From positions 1 to 35,043 of the forward strand of contig NZ_JAMJFX010000026.1 in the NCBI RefSeq assembly GCF_023544865.1: 35,043 nt of DNA, in the 5' to 3' direction. The number at the start of each line of letters is the position of its first letter. Within the stretch, counting starts at the first letter, position 1. Shown piece after piece: positions 15,417 through 23,597 of this stretch. The DNA is from Phaeovulum molybdatiresistens. GTDB taxonomy: Bacteria > Pseudomonadota > Alphaproteobacteria > Rhodobacterales > Rhodobacteraceae. The translations under genes and the position numbers were made by a program. Under the pieces are notes generated by a model that searched no databases, was not told the DNA's origin, and saw only the letters and a list, made by a program, of their open reading frames with translations.

Positions 15417-16577
15417 ATGAACGCCATCGTGAAAGATCTCGAAAAAGACAAAGCCCTCATGAATGAGTGGTTTACCCATATGCACCGGAACCCCGAACTG
15501 TCGATGAAGGAGGAAAAGACCGCCGCCTTCATCGCCGAAACCCTCAAAGGTTTCGACGGGGTCGAGGTCGAAACCGGCGTCGGAAAATACGGCATCGTCG
15601 GGTCGCTCAAGGTCGGAGACGGCGATAAGGTGATCGGACTGCGCGCCGATTTCGACGCGCTGCCGATCCAGGAAGTGAACGACCTTGATTACAAATCCGA
15701 GGTCAAGGGCGTGTCGCATCTGTGCGGCCATGACGGCCACACCACCATGCTTCTGGCGGCCGCGAAACGCCTTTCGGAGACCAAGAACTTCAACGGCACG
15801 GTGCGCTTCATCTTCCAGCCCGCCGAAGAAACCATGGAGGGTGGCCCGGCGATGATCGAAGACGGGCTCTTCGACCGTTTCCCGGTCGACACCGTCTACG
15901 GCATGCACAACATGCCCGGTCTGGAAAAGGGCAAGCTTTATTTCACCGAAGGTGCCACCATGGCCGCCGTCGACAACTGGGAAGTAGAGATCACAGGCAA
16001 GGGCGGCCACGGCGCATTTCCCGAGCATGCCATTGATCCGGTTGTGGCGGGATCGTCGCTGGTCATGGCGATGCAAAGCATCGTGGCACGGAACGTGGCA
16101 CCGTCGCATAGCGCCGTCGTCACCATCGGCGCGTTCCAGGCCGGTGCGGCGGGGAACGTGATCGCGCATAGCGCCATCCTGCGGTTCTCGATCCGCACCA
16201 CCACGCCGGAAGACCGGAAACTGGTTCTGGGCAATGTCCGGCGGTTGATCAAGACCCAGGCCGAGGGATTTGGCTGCACCTGGGAAATCCGGGAAGGCCA
16301 GCCCGGCGCGGTACTCGTCAACGATCCCGAGGAAACCCGCCAGGCCGCTCAGATTGCCCGAGATGCCTTCGGCGAACAGGATGTTTTTGAGGACGGGCCG
16401 ACCTATCTGGGCTCCGAGGACTTCGCGTTCATGCTGCAACAACGCAAGGGCACCTACTGTTTTGTCGGCAACGGCCCGACGGAGTTCGTTCACCATCCGA
16501 ACTACGTCTTCGATCGGGATATTCTGCCGGTGGGCGCAGCCTACTGGGTGGCTTTGACAGAAGGGCTTTTGCGCTGA
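15417..16577 (+). CDS. M20-family amidohydrolase (hippurate/IAA-amino acid hydrolase-like)
   Basis: 386 residues, the usual length. HMHRNPELSMKEEKTA opens the catalytic domain, LRADFDALPIQE carries the D-A-L-P motif, VSHLCGHDGHTTMLL holds the metal ligands Cys and His, and FIFQPAEETMEGGPAMIEDGL carries the E-E pair. TGKGGHGAFPEHAIDPV is the start of the dimerisation lid, and GSEDFAFMLQQRKGTYCFVGNG is the closing metal site. Members remove acyl groups from amino acids or cleave amide conjugates in the cytoplasm. CTGGAG precedes the ATG. Pairing with an efflux pump under a MarR regulator suggests hydrolysis of a conjugate, followed by or coupled to export. Confidence 0.85.
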   Translation: MNAIVKDLEKDKALMNEWFTHMHRNPELSMKEEKTAAFIAETLKGFDGVEVETGVGKYGIVGSLKVGDGDKVIGLRADFDALPIQEVNDLDYKSEVKGVSHLCGHDGHTTMLLAAAKRLSETKNFNGTVRFIFQPAEETMEGGPAMIEDGLFDRFPVDTVYGMHNMPGLEKGKLYFTEGATMAAVDNWEVEITGKGGHGAFPEHAIDPVVAGSSLVMAMQSIVARNVAPSHSAVVTIGAFQAGAAGNVIAHSAILRFSIRTTTPEDRKLVLGNVRRLIKTQAEGFGCTWEIREGQPGAVLVNDPEETRQAAQIARDAFGEQDVFEDGPTYLGSEDFAFMLQQRKGTYCFVGNGPTEFVHHPNYVFDRDILPVGAAYWVALTEGLLR

Positions 16578-16610
16578 ACGCTTCATTCACGAAAAGCGGG
16601 ATTTGATGCG

Positions 16611-16636
16611 AAAGGGGGCGATAAACGCCCCCTTTT
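16611..16636 (+). terminator. Rho-independent terminator
   Basis: AAAGGGGGCG at 16611-16620, loop ATAAA, then CGCCCCCTTTT: a perfect GC-rich stem ending in a T-run, 34 bases after the amidohydrolase stop. It should end the pump-hydrolase transcript. Confidence 0.9.
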
Positions 16637-17123
16637 ATATGCGGTACGCATTGATAAAGGGGAGGCGGCGGCACCAACCTATCGAATTGAACTGTTCGTG
16701 ACGCGAGACTCGCCTGTGAGAAGGTCTGCGTGAGCAGATGAGGTCTTGTATTGCGGATGGTGCTGAAGGGTTCATGAGGCGGTGCAAGGTTGTCGAGCCG
16801 CGGCGGCGGGGCAAGCGGCAGTGTGCCTGAAGGCGGCGGTAATCCCGGTCGCGCTGCGCTATTCGACCAGCGGGATCACGCGACAAGGCCTGATCGGGCC
16901 GCCGTGGATCCGGGCATCTGCGCGTGGGCGACACGCTGCGGCAGGTGGTCGATCTGATCGAGGATCGGGTTGCGCCGCTTGTTGCCACCATCGTCGATTA
17001 CATCGACGCGGGTTCGAACAGCTTCAAGTTGTAACCGAAATCGAGAACATCGACGACTCGGTCCCTGCTGGCACCGGCTTCCGGCTTTGCGAGTAGCCCC
17101 TTCAGGGACATCGCACGGCGCCA
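16637..17123. other. Gene-poor stretch with a possible coding remnant
   Basis: No complete gene is seen. A plus-strand frame at 16894-17034 lacks a start but ends in a protein-like segment, GDTLRQVVDLIEDRVAPLVA then TIVDYIDAGSNSFKL and a TAA. It may be the tail of a lost gene or of a mobile element; no family was recognised. The stretch separates the efflux block from the thiosulfate block and may mark an old recombination boundary. Confidence 0.35.
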
Positions 17124-17139
17124 CTAGGGTAAACCCTAG
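17124..17139. promoter_or_regulatory. Inverted repeat upstream of the pentaheme cytochrome, candidate response-regulator site
   Basis: CTAGGGTAAACCCTAG has perfect 7-base arms with a 2-base centre and ends 83 bases before the cytochrome ATG. The position suits an activator site for the FixJ/LuxR-type regulator encoded downstream, but no binding consensus is known to me for this protein. Confidence 0.45.
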
Positions 17140-17222
17140 CCCAGGCGGGGCTATTCCCGAATTGTCCCGATGCTCCCTGTCTTCTAGCCTCGCGAGGAAG
17201 CAGCACAGATGGGACGAGAGCC

Positions 17223-19304
17223 ATGGCCATGCAGGTCAAGACCCGCAAAAGGATAGTCGCAACCGCCGGTGTTCTGGCGGTCTTGCTCGGGGGGGGCGCG
17301 CTCTGGCTGATGCGCGCGCCCGCCGTCACGCAGCAATCGCCTGGCTTCGAGGGCGAGGCGAGCGCCGATCTGATCGCGCGCGGGCGCTATATCGCGGAAC
17401 TTGGAGATTGCGTGGCCTGCCACACCGCCGAGGGGGGCGCCGAGATGGCCGGTGGCCTCGCGCTCGAAAGCCCGATGGGCACGATCTATTCGACCAATAT
17501 CACGCCCGACCCGGAGACCGGGATTGGCGGCTGGAGCTTTGGTGAGTTCGACCGCGCGATGCGGATGGGCGTAGCGGCCGACAACCACCGACTCTATCCC
17601 GCGATGCCTTATCCATCCTATGCCAAGATGACGGCCGAGGACATGGGCGCGCTTTGGGCCTATGTGAGTCAGGGGCTGGCGCCGGTTAAACAGGAAAACC
17701 CGCAAACCGACCTCGGCTTTCCGTTCAACCAGCGCTGGGGGCTGTCGTTCTGGAACGCCGCGTTCCTCAACGCGGAACCCTTCACCCCCGATCCGACCAA
17801 GGATGCGGTCTGGAATCGCGGCGCCTATCTGGTGCAGGGGCTGGGCCACTGCGGCGCCTGCCATACGCCGCGCGGCATCGGCTTTCAGGAGGTGACGATG
17901 GACGGCACCGGGCCGAAGGGGGATCAGTTCCTCTCCGGCGAGCGGGTCGAGAACTGGAACGCGGTCAACCTTCGCAATCTGTGGACCGTGTCGGACATGG
18001 TGCGCCTGCTGAAAACCGGGCAGAACCGCTTCGCCACCGTATCGGGCAGCATGGTTGACGTGATTTCGCATTCGACGCAGCACTTCACCGATGCCGACCT
18101 GACGGCGATGGCGATCTACATGAAATCGTTGCCCGAGGACCGCCCCGATCAGGTCGAAAGCCCCGAGGATGTGATCGCCGCGGTGGTGCCCGAGACGACC
18201 TGGACCACATCGGGCGGGCTGGGCTACATGCAGTTTTGCTCGGATTGCCACCGCCCGAACGGACAAGGCGTTCCCGAGGTCTTCCCGCCCTTCGGTGGCA
18301 ACCACACGATTTCGGCCGACGATCCAGCGACGCTGGTGCACATCACGCTGACCGGTGGGCAGACGGCGGTAACTGCGGAACACCCGCGCGCCTTCGTCAT
18401 GCCCGGGTTCGCCCAGCTTTCGGATCAGGAAATCGCCGAGATCCTGAGCTTCGTGCGTGCTGAGTTTGGACAGGGTGCCGCGCCGGTTTCGGCCGAGATG
18501 GTGGCCAAGGCCCGCAAGGCGATCGGTCCGACCTTCGAACAGACCACCTTCGAAACGCCACGGCTGGCCTCGATGCTGGCCGAGCCGAACCCCGATCAGC
18601 TCATCTACGGGATGCGGTTGAATGCCGAGACCCGTGACCTGCTGCCCGAGAATGTGGGCAACGATCTGAACTGCACCTCATGCCACCTGAATGCGGGCAC
18701 GGTGGCGGATGGCTCGCCCTATGTCGGCGTGACGGCCTTTTTCCCGACCTATATGCCACGTCCGGGCAAGGTGATCGGCATGGAGGAACGCATCAACGGC
18801 TGCTTCCAGCGTTCGATGAACGGTAAACCGATCGCTAAGGACGGCGAGGCGATGAAGGCCTTTCTTGCCTATTATGACTGGATGAAAGGCGAGACCAAGC
18901 CCGAGGATAAGGTCGAGGGTCGTGGCATCGGCAAGGTTGATACCTCACTGATCCCCGATCCGGTGCGCGGCAAGGAGATCTACGTGGCGCAATGCGCGGC
19001 CTGTCATGGCGCGGAGGGTGAAGGGCTGACCGATGCTGCGGGCCGGGTCGTCTATCCGCCGCTCTGGGGAGATCGCTCCTTCAACATCGGCGCGGGTATG
19101 GCCCGGACCTACAAGGCAGCGGCATTCGTCAAGCAGAACATGCCGATCGCTGCCCATGGCAAGTTCCCGCTGGGGCAGGGTGGTCTCTCGGATCAGGATG
19201 CGGTCGACGTTTCAGAATACTTCACCCACATGCCGCGCCCCGATTTCGCCGGCAAGGAGAAGGACTGGCCGACCGATCCCAAACCCAAAGATGCGCGCTA
19301 CTGA
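17223..19304 (+). CDS. Pentaheme cytochrome c: AdhB-like triheme module fused to a TsdA-like thiosulfate dehydrogenase
   Basis: 693 residues with an N-terminal membrane/signal segment at about 10-30 and five C-x-x-C-H sites: 63-67, 210-214, 339-343, 484-488 and 591-595. Residues 45-420 follow the triheme cytochrome subunit of membrane alcohol/gluconate dehydrogenases (RGRYIAELGDCVACHT..., NRGAYLVQGLGHCGACHTPRG, YMQFCSDCHRPNGQG). Residues 440-675 follow TsdA: NCTSCHLNAG, then EERINGCFQRSMNGKP, CAACHG, and SFNIGAGM...KQNMP. Cys527 stands 39 residues after heme-ligand His488, the spacing I recall between His57 and the axial Cys96 of Allochromatium TsdA, so the unusual His/Cys active-site heme seems intact. 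TsdA interconverts thiosulfate and tetrathionate in the periplasm; the triheme part probably carries electrons to or from the membrane chain. TtrS/TtrR-like genes follow. Confidence 0.8.
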   Translation: MAMQVKTRKRIVATAGVLAVLLGGGALWLMRAPAVTQQSPGFEGEASADLIARGRYIAELGDCVACHTAEGGAEMAGGLALESPMGTIYSTNITPDPETGIGGWSFGEFDRAMRMGVAADNHRLYPAMPYPSYAKMTAEDMGALWAYVSQGLAPVKQENPQTDLGFPFNQRWGLSFWNAAFLNAEPFTPDPTKDAVWNRGAYLVQGLGHCGACHTPRGIGFQEVTMDGTGPKGDQFLSGERVENWNAVNLRNLWTVSDMVRLLKTGQNRFATVSGSMVDVISHSTQHFTDADLTAMAIYMKSLPEDRPDQVESPEDVIAAVVPETTWTTSGGLGYMQFCSDCHRPNGQGVPEVFPPFGGNHTISADDPATLVHITLTGGQTAVTAEHPRAFVMPGFAQLSDQEIAEILSFVRAEFGQGAAPVSAEMVAKARKAIGPTFEQTTFETPRLASMLAEPNPDQLIYGMRLNAETRDLLPENVGNDLNCTSCHLNAGTVADGSPYVGVTAFFPTYMPRPGKVIGMEERINGCFQRSMNGKPIAKDGEAMKAFLAYYDWMKGETKPEDKVEGRGIGKVDTSLIPDPVRGKEIYVAQCAACHGAEGEGLTDAAGRVVYPPLWGDRSFNIGAGMARTYKAAAFVKQNMPIAAHGKFPLGQGGLSDQDAVDVSEYFTHMPRPDFAGKEKDWPTDPKPKDARY

Positions 19305-19324
19305 GCGCACCTGCCTCCAGAACG

Positions 19325-19349
19325 GCCGGCCCATCGTTCCAGGGCCGGC
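19325..19349 (+). terminator. Strong hairpin after the cytochrome gene
   Basis: GCCGGCCC at 19325-19332 pairs perfectly with GGGCCGGC at 19342-19349 across a 9-base loop. It starts 20 bases after the cytochrome stop. There is no T-run, so it may attenuate transcription or protect the upstream message rather than end it fully, leaving some expression of the sensor kinase genes. Confidence 0.45.
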
Positions 19350-19422
19350 TGTTCGCTTGCGCGTATGGTCCGCGCGCGCGGCGACGATTGTGCCTCCGCG
19401 CCGCTTGCGTCAGTGTCGCGTC

Positions 19423-21198
19423 ATGATTTCGTCTCTCCTCCCTCGTCTCGGTCTTGTGCTCGCCCTCGGGTTGACGGTCAGTGCCGCCTCGGCGCGCGAG
19501 GTGCGGGTCGCGGTTCTGGCCTTTCAGGGTTCGGAACGCGCGTCGCAGGATTTCGCGCCGACCATCGCCGCGCTTAACGCGGCCTTGCCCGAGCATAGCT
19601 TCACCATGGTGCCTCTCGATCTCGCCGGGGTCGCTTCGGCGGTCGAAGAGCACTCCGTCGATTTCGTCATCACCAACCCGGGCGATTACGTCGTGCTGGA
19701 GGCCCGTAGCGGCGTGACTCGGCTAGCAACGATCGAAAGCCGCGATCATGCGGTGCCGACCGATACCGTGGGCTCGACCGTGATCGTGCGGGGGGGCGTG
19801 GATCATCCCACCGATTTCGACGACCTGCGCGGCGCCCATCTGGCGGTGGTGAGCCGGGGTGCCTTTGGCGGCTGGCAAGTGATCTGGCGCGAGATGTTTG
19901 AGGCCGGGGTCGACCCCGACGCGCTAAGCGAGATCGTCGAAACCGGCTATCCGATGGAGGGGGTGATAGAGGCGCTGCGCGAGGGGCGGGCCGACGCCGG
20001 GGTTTTGCGCGCCTGCATGCTGGAAAACCATATCGCGCAGGGTCTGATCGCGCCCGATGAATTCGCCGTGGTAGCCGAACGGCCGGAGCCCGGCTTTCCC
20101 TGCCGCGTGTCGTCGCGGCTCTACCCGGACTGGCCCTTCGCGCGGCTGGCCTCGACCGAGACGGATCTGGCCAAGGCCGTGACCGCGGCACTTTTGCAGA
20201 TGCCGCCCTCGGACGGGCGCGCCTGGACCGCGCCGCAGGATTATACCACCGTTCACGCGCTTTTCCGTGACCTCAGGATCGGGCCTTATGCCTATCTCGC
20301 CCGTACCTCTGTCCTGGGTTATGTCCGCGCGCATTGGCACTGGTTCGCGCTGGCCTCCGTGGCAAGCCTCTGGTGGGTGATCCATGTTGCCCATGTCGAG
20401 ACGCTGGTGCGCCGCCGCACGGCGGAACTTACCCGTGAGGTGGCTGAGCGCGAAAAGGCTGAACGCCGCGCGCAGATGCACCGTGAGGAGCGCGATCAGT
20501 TCTCACGTCTGGGCATTCTGGGTGAGATGGCCTCGTCGATCGCGCATGAGTTGAACCAACCGCTGGCTGCCATCGCGAATTACGCCGAGGGGATGACTCG
20601 TGCCATCGACCGGGGTAAGCCCGACACAGCCTTTCTGCGCGACGGCGCGCGGGGCATCGCAGGCCAAGCCGAGCGGGCGGGTGCGATCATCCGCCGGATC
20701 CGCGCCTTCATGCGCCGCCGCGCGGCGCATCGCGAACGGCTGGATCTGAACGTGGTGCTGCGCGAGGCGCTCGAATTCTTCCATGCGACGGCTGCGCGCA
20801 AGAACATTCCGCTGACCCTCAATCTGGAAGCGAACCTGCCGCGGGTCGTTGCCGACCGGATCGAGATCGAGCAGGTGCTGCTCAATCTGATGCAAAACGC
20901 GGTCGATGCGATGGCCCACAGTCTCGCGCCCGCACACGGCATCGTGCTCAGCACGTCCTCGGGCGACGGGGCAGTGACGGTGGCGGTGCGCGATCACGGC
21001 ACCGGCCTCAGCGCCGAGGCGGAGGCGCATCTCTTCGACGCCTTCTACACCACCAAGGCGCAGGGGCTGGGCCTCGGGCTGCCGATCTGCCGCACCATCA
21101 TCGAGGCGCATGGCGGGAGGCTTTCGGCCACTACCGAACCCGATGGCGGGCTTACGATGCGCTTTACTCTGCCCGCCGCCCCCGAGGAGCAATCATGA
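19423..21198 (+). CDS. TtrS-like sensor histidine kinase with periplasmic binding-protein domain
   Basis: 591 residues. A signal peptide (about 1-24, ending SAASA) is followed by a PhnD-like substrate-binding domain at 25-290 (VRVAVLAFQGSERA..., FVITNPGDYVVLEA, LRGAHLAVVSRGAFGGWQ, and FPCRVSSRLYPDWPFA). A membrane helix at about 303-323 leads into a short coiled coil at 328-355. The kinase core has LGEMASSIAHELNQPLAAIANY with phospho-acceptor His375, LLNLMQNAVDAM (N box, Asn492), VRDHGTGL (G1) and GLGLGLPICRTIIEAHGG (G2). This is the layout of TtrS, the tetrathionate sensor of Salmonella. Beside a TsdA-type enzyme it probably senses thiosulfate or tetrathionate in the periplasm. The ATG at 19423 starts the signal peptide; longer in-frame versions run back into the cytochrome gene. 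Confidence 0.8.
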   Translation: MISSLLPRLGLVLALGLTVSAASAREVRVAVLAFQGSERASQDFAPTIAALNAALPEHSFTMVPLDLAGVASAVEEHSVDFVITNPGDYVVLEARSGVTRLATIESRDHAVPTDTVGSTVIVRGGVDHPTDFDDLRGAHLAVVSRGAFGGWQVIWREMFEAGVDPDALSEIVETGYPMEGVIEALREGRADAGVLRACMLENHIAQGLIAPDEFAVVAERPEPGFPCRVSSRLYPDWPFARLASTETDLAKAVTAALLQMPPSDGRAWTAPQDYTTVHALFRDLRIGPYAYLARTSVLGYVRAHWHWFALASVASLWWVIHVAHVETLVRRRTAELTREVAEREKAERRAQMHREERDQFSRLGILGEMASSIAHELNQPLAAIANYAEGMTRAIDRGKPDTAFLRDGARGIAGQAERAGAIIRRIRAFMRRRAAHRERLDLNVVLREALEFFHATAARKNIPLTLNLEANLPRVVADRIEIEQVLLNLMQNAVDAMAHSLAPAHGIVLSTSSGDGAVTVAVRDHGTGLSAEAEAHLFDAFYTTKAQGLGLGLPICRTIIEAHGGRLSATTEPDGGLTMRFTLPAAPEEQS

Positions 21199-21830
21199 CC
21201 GAAACGCGTGATCCCGCCAGCGTTGAGCCGCTCGTCCTGATCGTCGACGACGACGAGGCGATGCGCCGTTCGATGCGCTTTCTGTTCGCGTCGGTCGGGT
21301 TGGCATCAGAGGCCTATGACTCGGCTGATGCCTTCCTGGCCGCGCTGCCCGATCCGGCCGCGATGCGGCCAGGGGCGTTGGTCCTCGATGTGCGGATGCC
21401 GGGGATGAGCGGGCTCGAGTTGCAACGCCACTTGAGCCAGCACAACTTTCCCCTGCCGATCCTGATCGTGACCGGGCATGGTGACGTTCAGATGGCGGTC
21501 GAGGCGCTCAAGGCTGGGGCCTATGATTTCATCGAAAAGCCCTTCAAGGAGCAGCACCTGCTCGACATGGTCGAGGCGGGGCTAAGGCTCTCGCGCGAGC
21601 GGCTGGGGCGGGCGGCGCAGCGGCGCGGGATCGAGACGCGTCTGGGGCGTCTGTCGCCGCGCGAACGCGAGGTGCTTGAGGGCATTCTGGCGGGCAAGGC
21701 CAACAAGGTCATGGCGCAGGATCTGGACCTGTCGATCAAGACGATCGAGGTCTATCGCGCCTCGGTGATGAGTAAGATGGAGGTCACGTCGCTGGCCGAA
21801 CTGGTGCGGATCGTAGCCTCGCTTGACTGA
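21195..21830 (+). CDS. TtrR/FixJ-type response regulator
   Basis: 211 residues. The receiver domain has the acidic pair in VLIVDDDEAM, phospho-acceptor Asp65 in LVLDVRMPGMSG, Thr93 in IVTGHGD and Lys115 in FIEKPFKEQ. A LuxR-type helix-turn-helix follows at about 148-208 (LSPREREVLEGILAGKANKVMAQDLDLSIKTIEVYRASVMSKM). This is the FixJ/TtrR arrangement. It overlaps the kinase stop by ATGA, so the two form a translationally coupled pair. It should activate the pentaheme cytochrome gene; the inverted repeat at 17124-17139 is a candidate target. Confidence 0.85.
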   Translation: MTETRDPASVEPLVLIVDDDEAMRRSMRFLFASVGLASEAYDSADAFLAALPDPAAMRPGALVLDVRMPGMSGLELQRHLSQHNFPLPILIVTGHGDVQMAVEALKAGAYDFIEKPFKEQHLLDMVEAGLRLSRERLGRAAQRRGIETRLGRLSPREREVLEGILAGKANKVMAQDLDLSIKTIEVYRASVMSKMEVTSLAELVRIVASLD

Positions 21831-22201
21831 TCTCGCGCGTCGGCAGAGGTGGGCGGTTACCTTTTCAGAGCCCTCGCCGCCCGCTGGTGGGGCCATCTTG
21901 TCTTATCCTGTGGGGAAGCATAGCGTCGCGCGAAGGCAAAGCCCGATGTTCAGGCAAGTCACCCCGCCTTGTTCGCGAGACTAAAACGGGCCGATAGGTA
22001 CTTGCGTCCGGTCATTGACATGAACGAAGCGGTGGAACCCTGCCTTGCAATAACACATCAACTCTGCGCTAAGGAAAAGGCCTTGCTGAATGTCAGGCGG
22101 GCGCTGATCCGCGACCATATTGATCATGGCCTCAATACTGTGCATGCGCCCGTGGGCCGTGCAAAGGTCAAGACCCTCGTTCGTTACCGCTGAGGCCACG
22201 A
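21831..22201. other. Intergenic stretch with no convincing gene
   Basis: Short open frames exist on both strands. The minus-strand one (within 21981-22292) contains MHSIEAMINMVADQRPPD and CYCKAGFHRFVHVNDRTQ, which look weakly protein-like, but it has no ribosome site and its 5' part overlaps the MFS gene. The spacer contains the promoter of the MFS gene, but no clear motif was found. Confidence 0.4.
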
Positions 22202-23521
22202 ATGCTCGAAATTCTTGCCGACCGCACATATCGCCATCTGTTCGCCGCGCAAGTCGTGGCACTTCTGGGAACCGGTCTTGCAACGGTCGCACTTGGGCTT
22301 CTGGCCTATGATTTGGCCGGCGACAAAGCCGCGATGGTGTTGGGGGCGGTCCTCTTCATCAAGATGGTCGCCTATGTGGGGATCGCGCCCATCGCGGGTG
22401 CCTTCGCCGAGCGGGTGAACCGGCGGGTGTTTCTGGTGGCGCTCGATCTGGTCCGCTCGGGCGTGGCGCTTTGCCTACCCTTCGTCACCGAGATTTGGCA
22501 GATCTATGTCCTGATCTTCTTGCTGCAATCGGCCTCGGCAGCCTTCACGCCGACATTTCAGGCGACAATCCCCGATGTTTTGCCCGATGAGGCGCGCTAC
22601 ACCCGCGCGCTGTCACTTTCGCGGCTGGCCTACGATCTTGAGAACATTGTCAGCCCGACGGTCGCTGCGCTCCTTCTGGCGGTGATGAGCTACAGTTCCC
22701 TGTTCCTCGGCACGGTGGCGGGCTTCGTCGCCTCGGCGCTGCTCGTGCTTTCGGTATTGTTGCCCAGCCCGAAGCCCTCGGCGCCACGTGGTGTCTATGA
22801 CAGAACCACCCGCGGCATCCGTATCTACCTTGCGACACCGCGTCTGCGGGGTCTGTTGGCGCTGAACATGGCCGTCGCCGCGGCCGGCGCAATGGTGCTG
22901 GTCAACTCTGTCGTGTTGGTGCGCGGCGTTTTGGGACTGGACGCATCCGCGCTGGCCTGGACGCTGTTTGCCTTTGGCGCAGGGTCGATGATCGCCGCGT
23001 TGCTTCTGCCGCGGTTGCTGGACAGAGTGCCAGACCGCCCCGTGATGCTGGGCGGTGCCGCGCTGATGGTGTTGACGCTTCTGGTGCTGGCTGGTGAAAT
23101 CGCCATGTTTGGTCTTGTCTGGCCGGTGCTGCTTGGCGCGTGGCTGTTCGTGGGGTTGGGGTATTCCTCCGTGCTGACGCCTTCGGGGCGGTTTTTGCGA
23201 CGCTCTGCCCATGCCGAGGACCGGCCCGCAATCTTTGCCGCGCAGTTCGCGCTGAGCCACGCCTGCTGGCTGGTCACCTATCCACTGTCCGGCTGGCTGA
23301 TGACACGGTTCGGCGCGGTCGTGACGCTTGGCATTCTGGCGGCACTTGCCGGTGCGGGCATTCTGGCAGCCTTGCGCCTCTGGCCCCCAGACGATCCCGC
23401 AACGATCGAACACACCCATGACAACCTCCCACTCGATCACCCGCATCTTCAGGGCAGGCGGCGGCATTCGCATCCGTTCGTGGTGGACGACGAGCATCCC
23501 CGCTGGTCGTCTCGTCTGTGA
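22202..23521 (+). CDS. MFS transporter with His-rich cytoplasmic tail, probable metal exporter
   Basis: 439 residues with about twelve hydrophobic segments; MLEILADRTYRHLFAAQVVALLGTGLATVALGLLAYDLAG starts the first pair. PIAGAFAERVNRRVFLVALDL is MFS motif A-like, and IYVLIFLLQSASAAFTPTFQATIPDVL is typical of the EntS/NreB-like exporter branch. The last 35 residues contain a dense His cluster (EHTHDNLPLDHPHLQ, RRHSHPFVVDDEH). His-rich C-termini occur in metal MFS exporters such as NreB and NrsD, which export nickel. The gene is convergent with the copper operon, which supports a metal role. Metal specificity cannot be assigned. Confidence 0.7.
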   Translation: MLEILADRTYRHLFAAQVVALLGTGLATVALGLLAYDLAGDKAAMVLGAVLFIKMVAYVGIAPIAGAFAERVNRRVFLVALDLVRSGVALCLPFVTEIWQIYVLIFLLQSASAAFTPTFQATIPDVLPDEARYTRALSLSRLAYDLENIVSPTVAALLLAVMSYSSLFLGTVAGFVASALLVLSVLLPSPKPSAPRGVYDRTTRGIRIYLATPRLRGLLALNMAVAAAGAMVLVNSVVLVRGVLGLDASALAWTLFAFGAGSMIAALLLPRLLDRVPDRPVMLGGAALMVLTLLVLAGEIAMFGLVWPVLLGAWLFVGLGYSSVLTPSGRFLRRSAHAEDRPAIFAAQFALSHACWLVTYPLSGWLMTRFGAVVTLGILAALAGAGILAALRLWPPDDPATIEHTHDNLPLDHPHLQGRRRHSHPFVVDDEHPRWSSRL

Positions 23522-23597
23522 TAGACTCGCGCGGCATATGTGCGCCGCCGTCCACCGCGCGGCTGTCGGGACAACTGCCTGATCTTACCCGCGATAT

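Noticed and set aside
19033..19422. Extended N-terminus of the TtrS-like kinase
   Set aside because: These codons are an out-of-frame shadow of the cytochrome gene; the signal peptide begins at the ATG at 19423.
21981..22292. A 103-codon minus-strand frame as a gene
   Set aside because: It has no ribosome site, overlaps the start of the MFS gene and shows only weak protein character.
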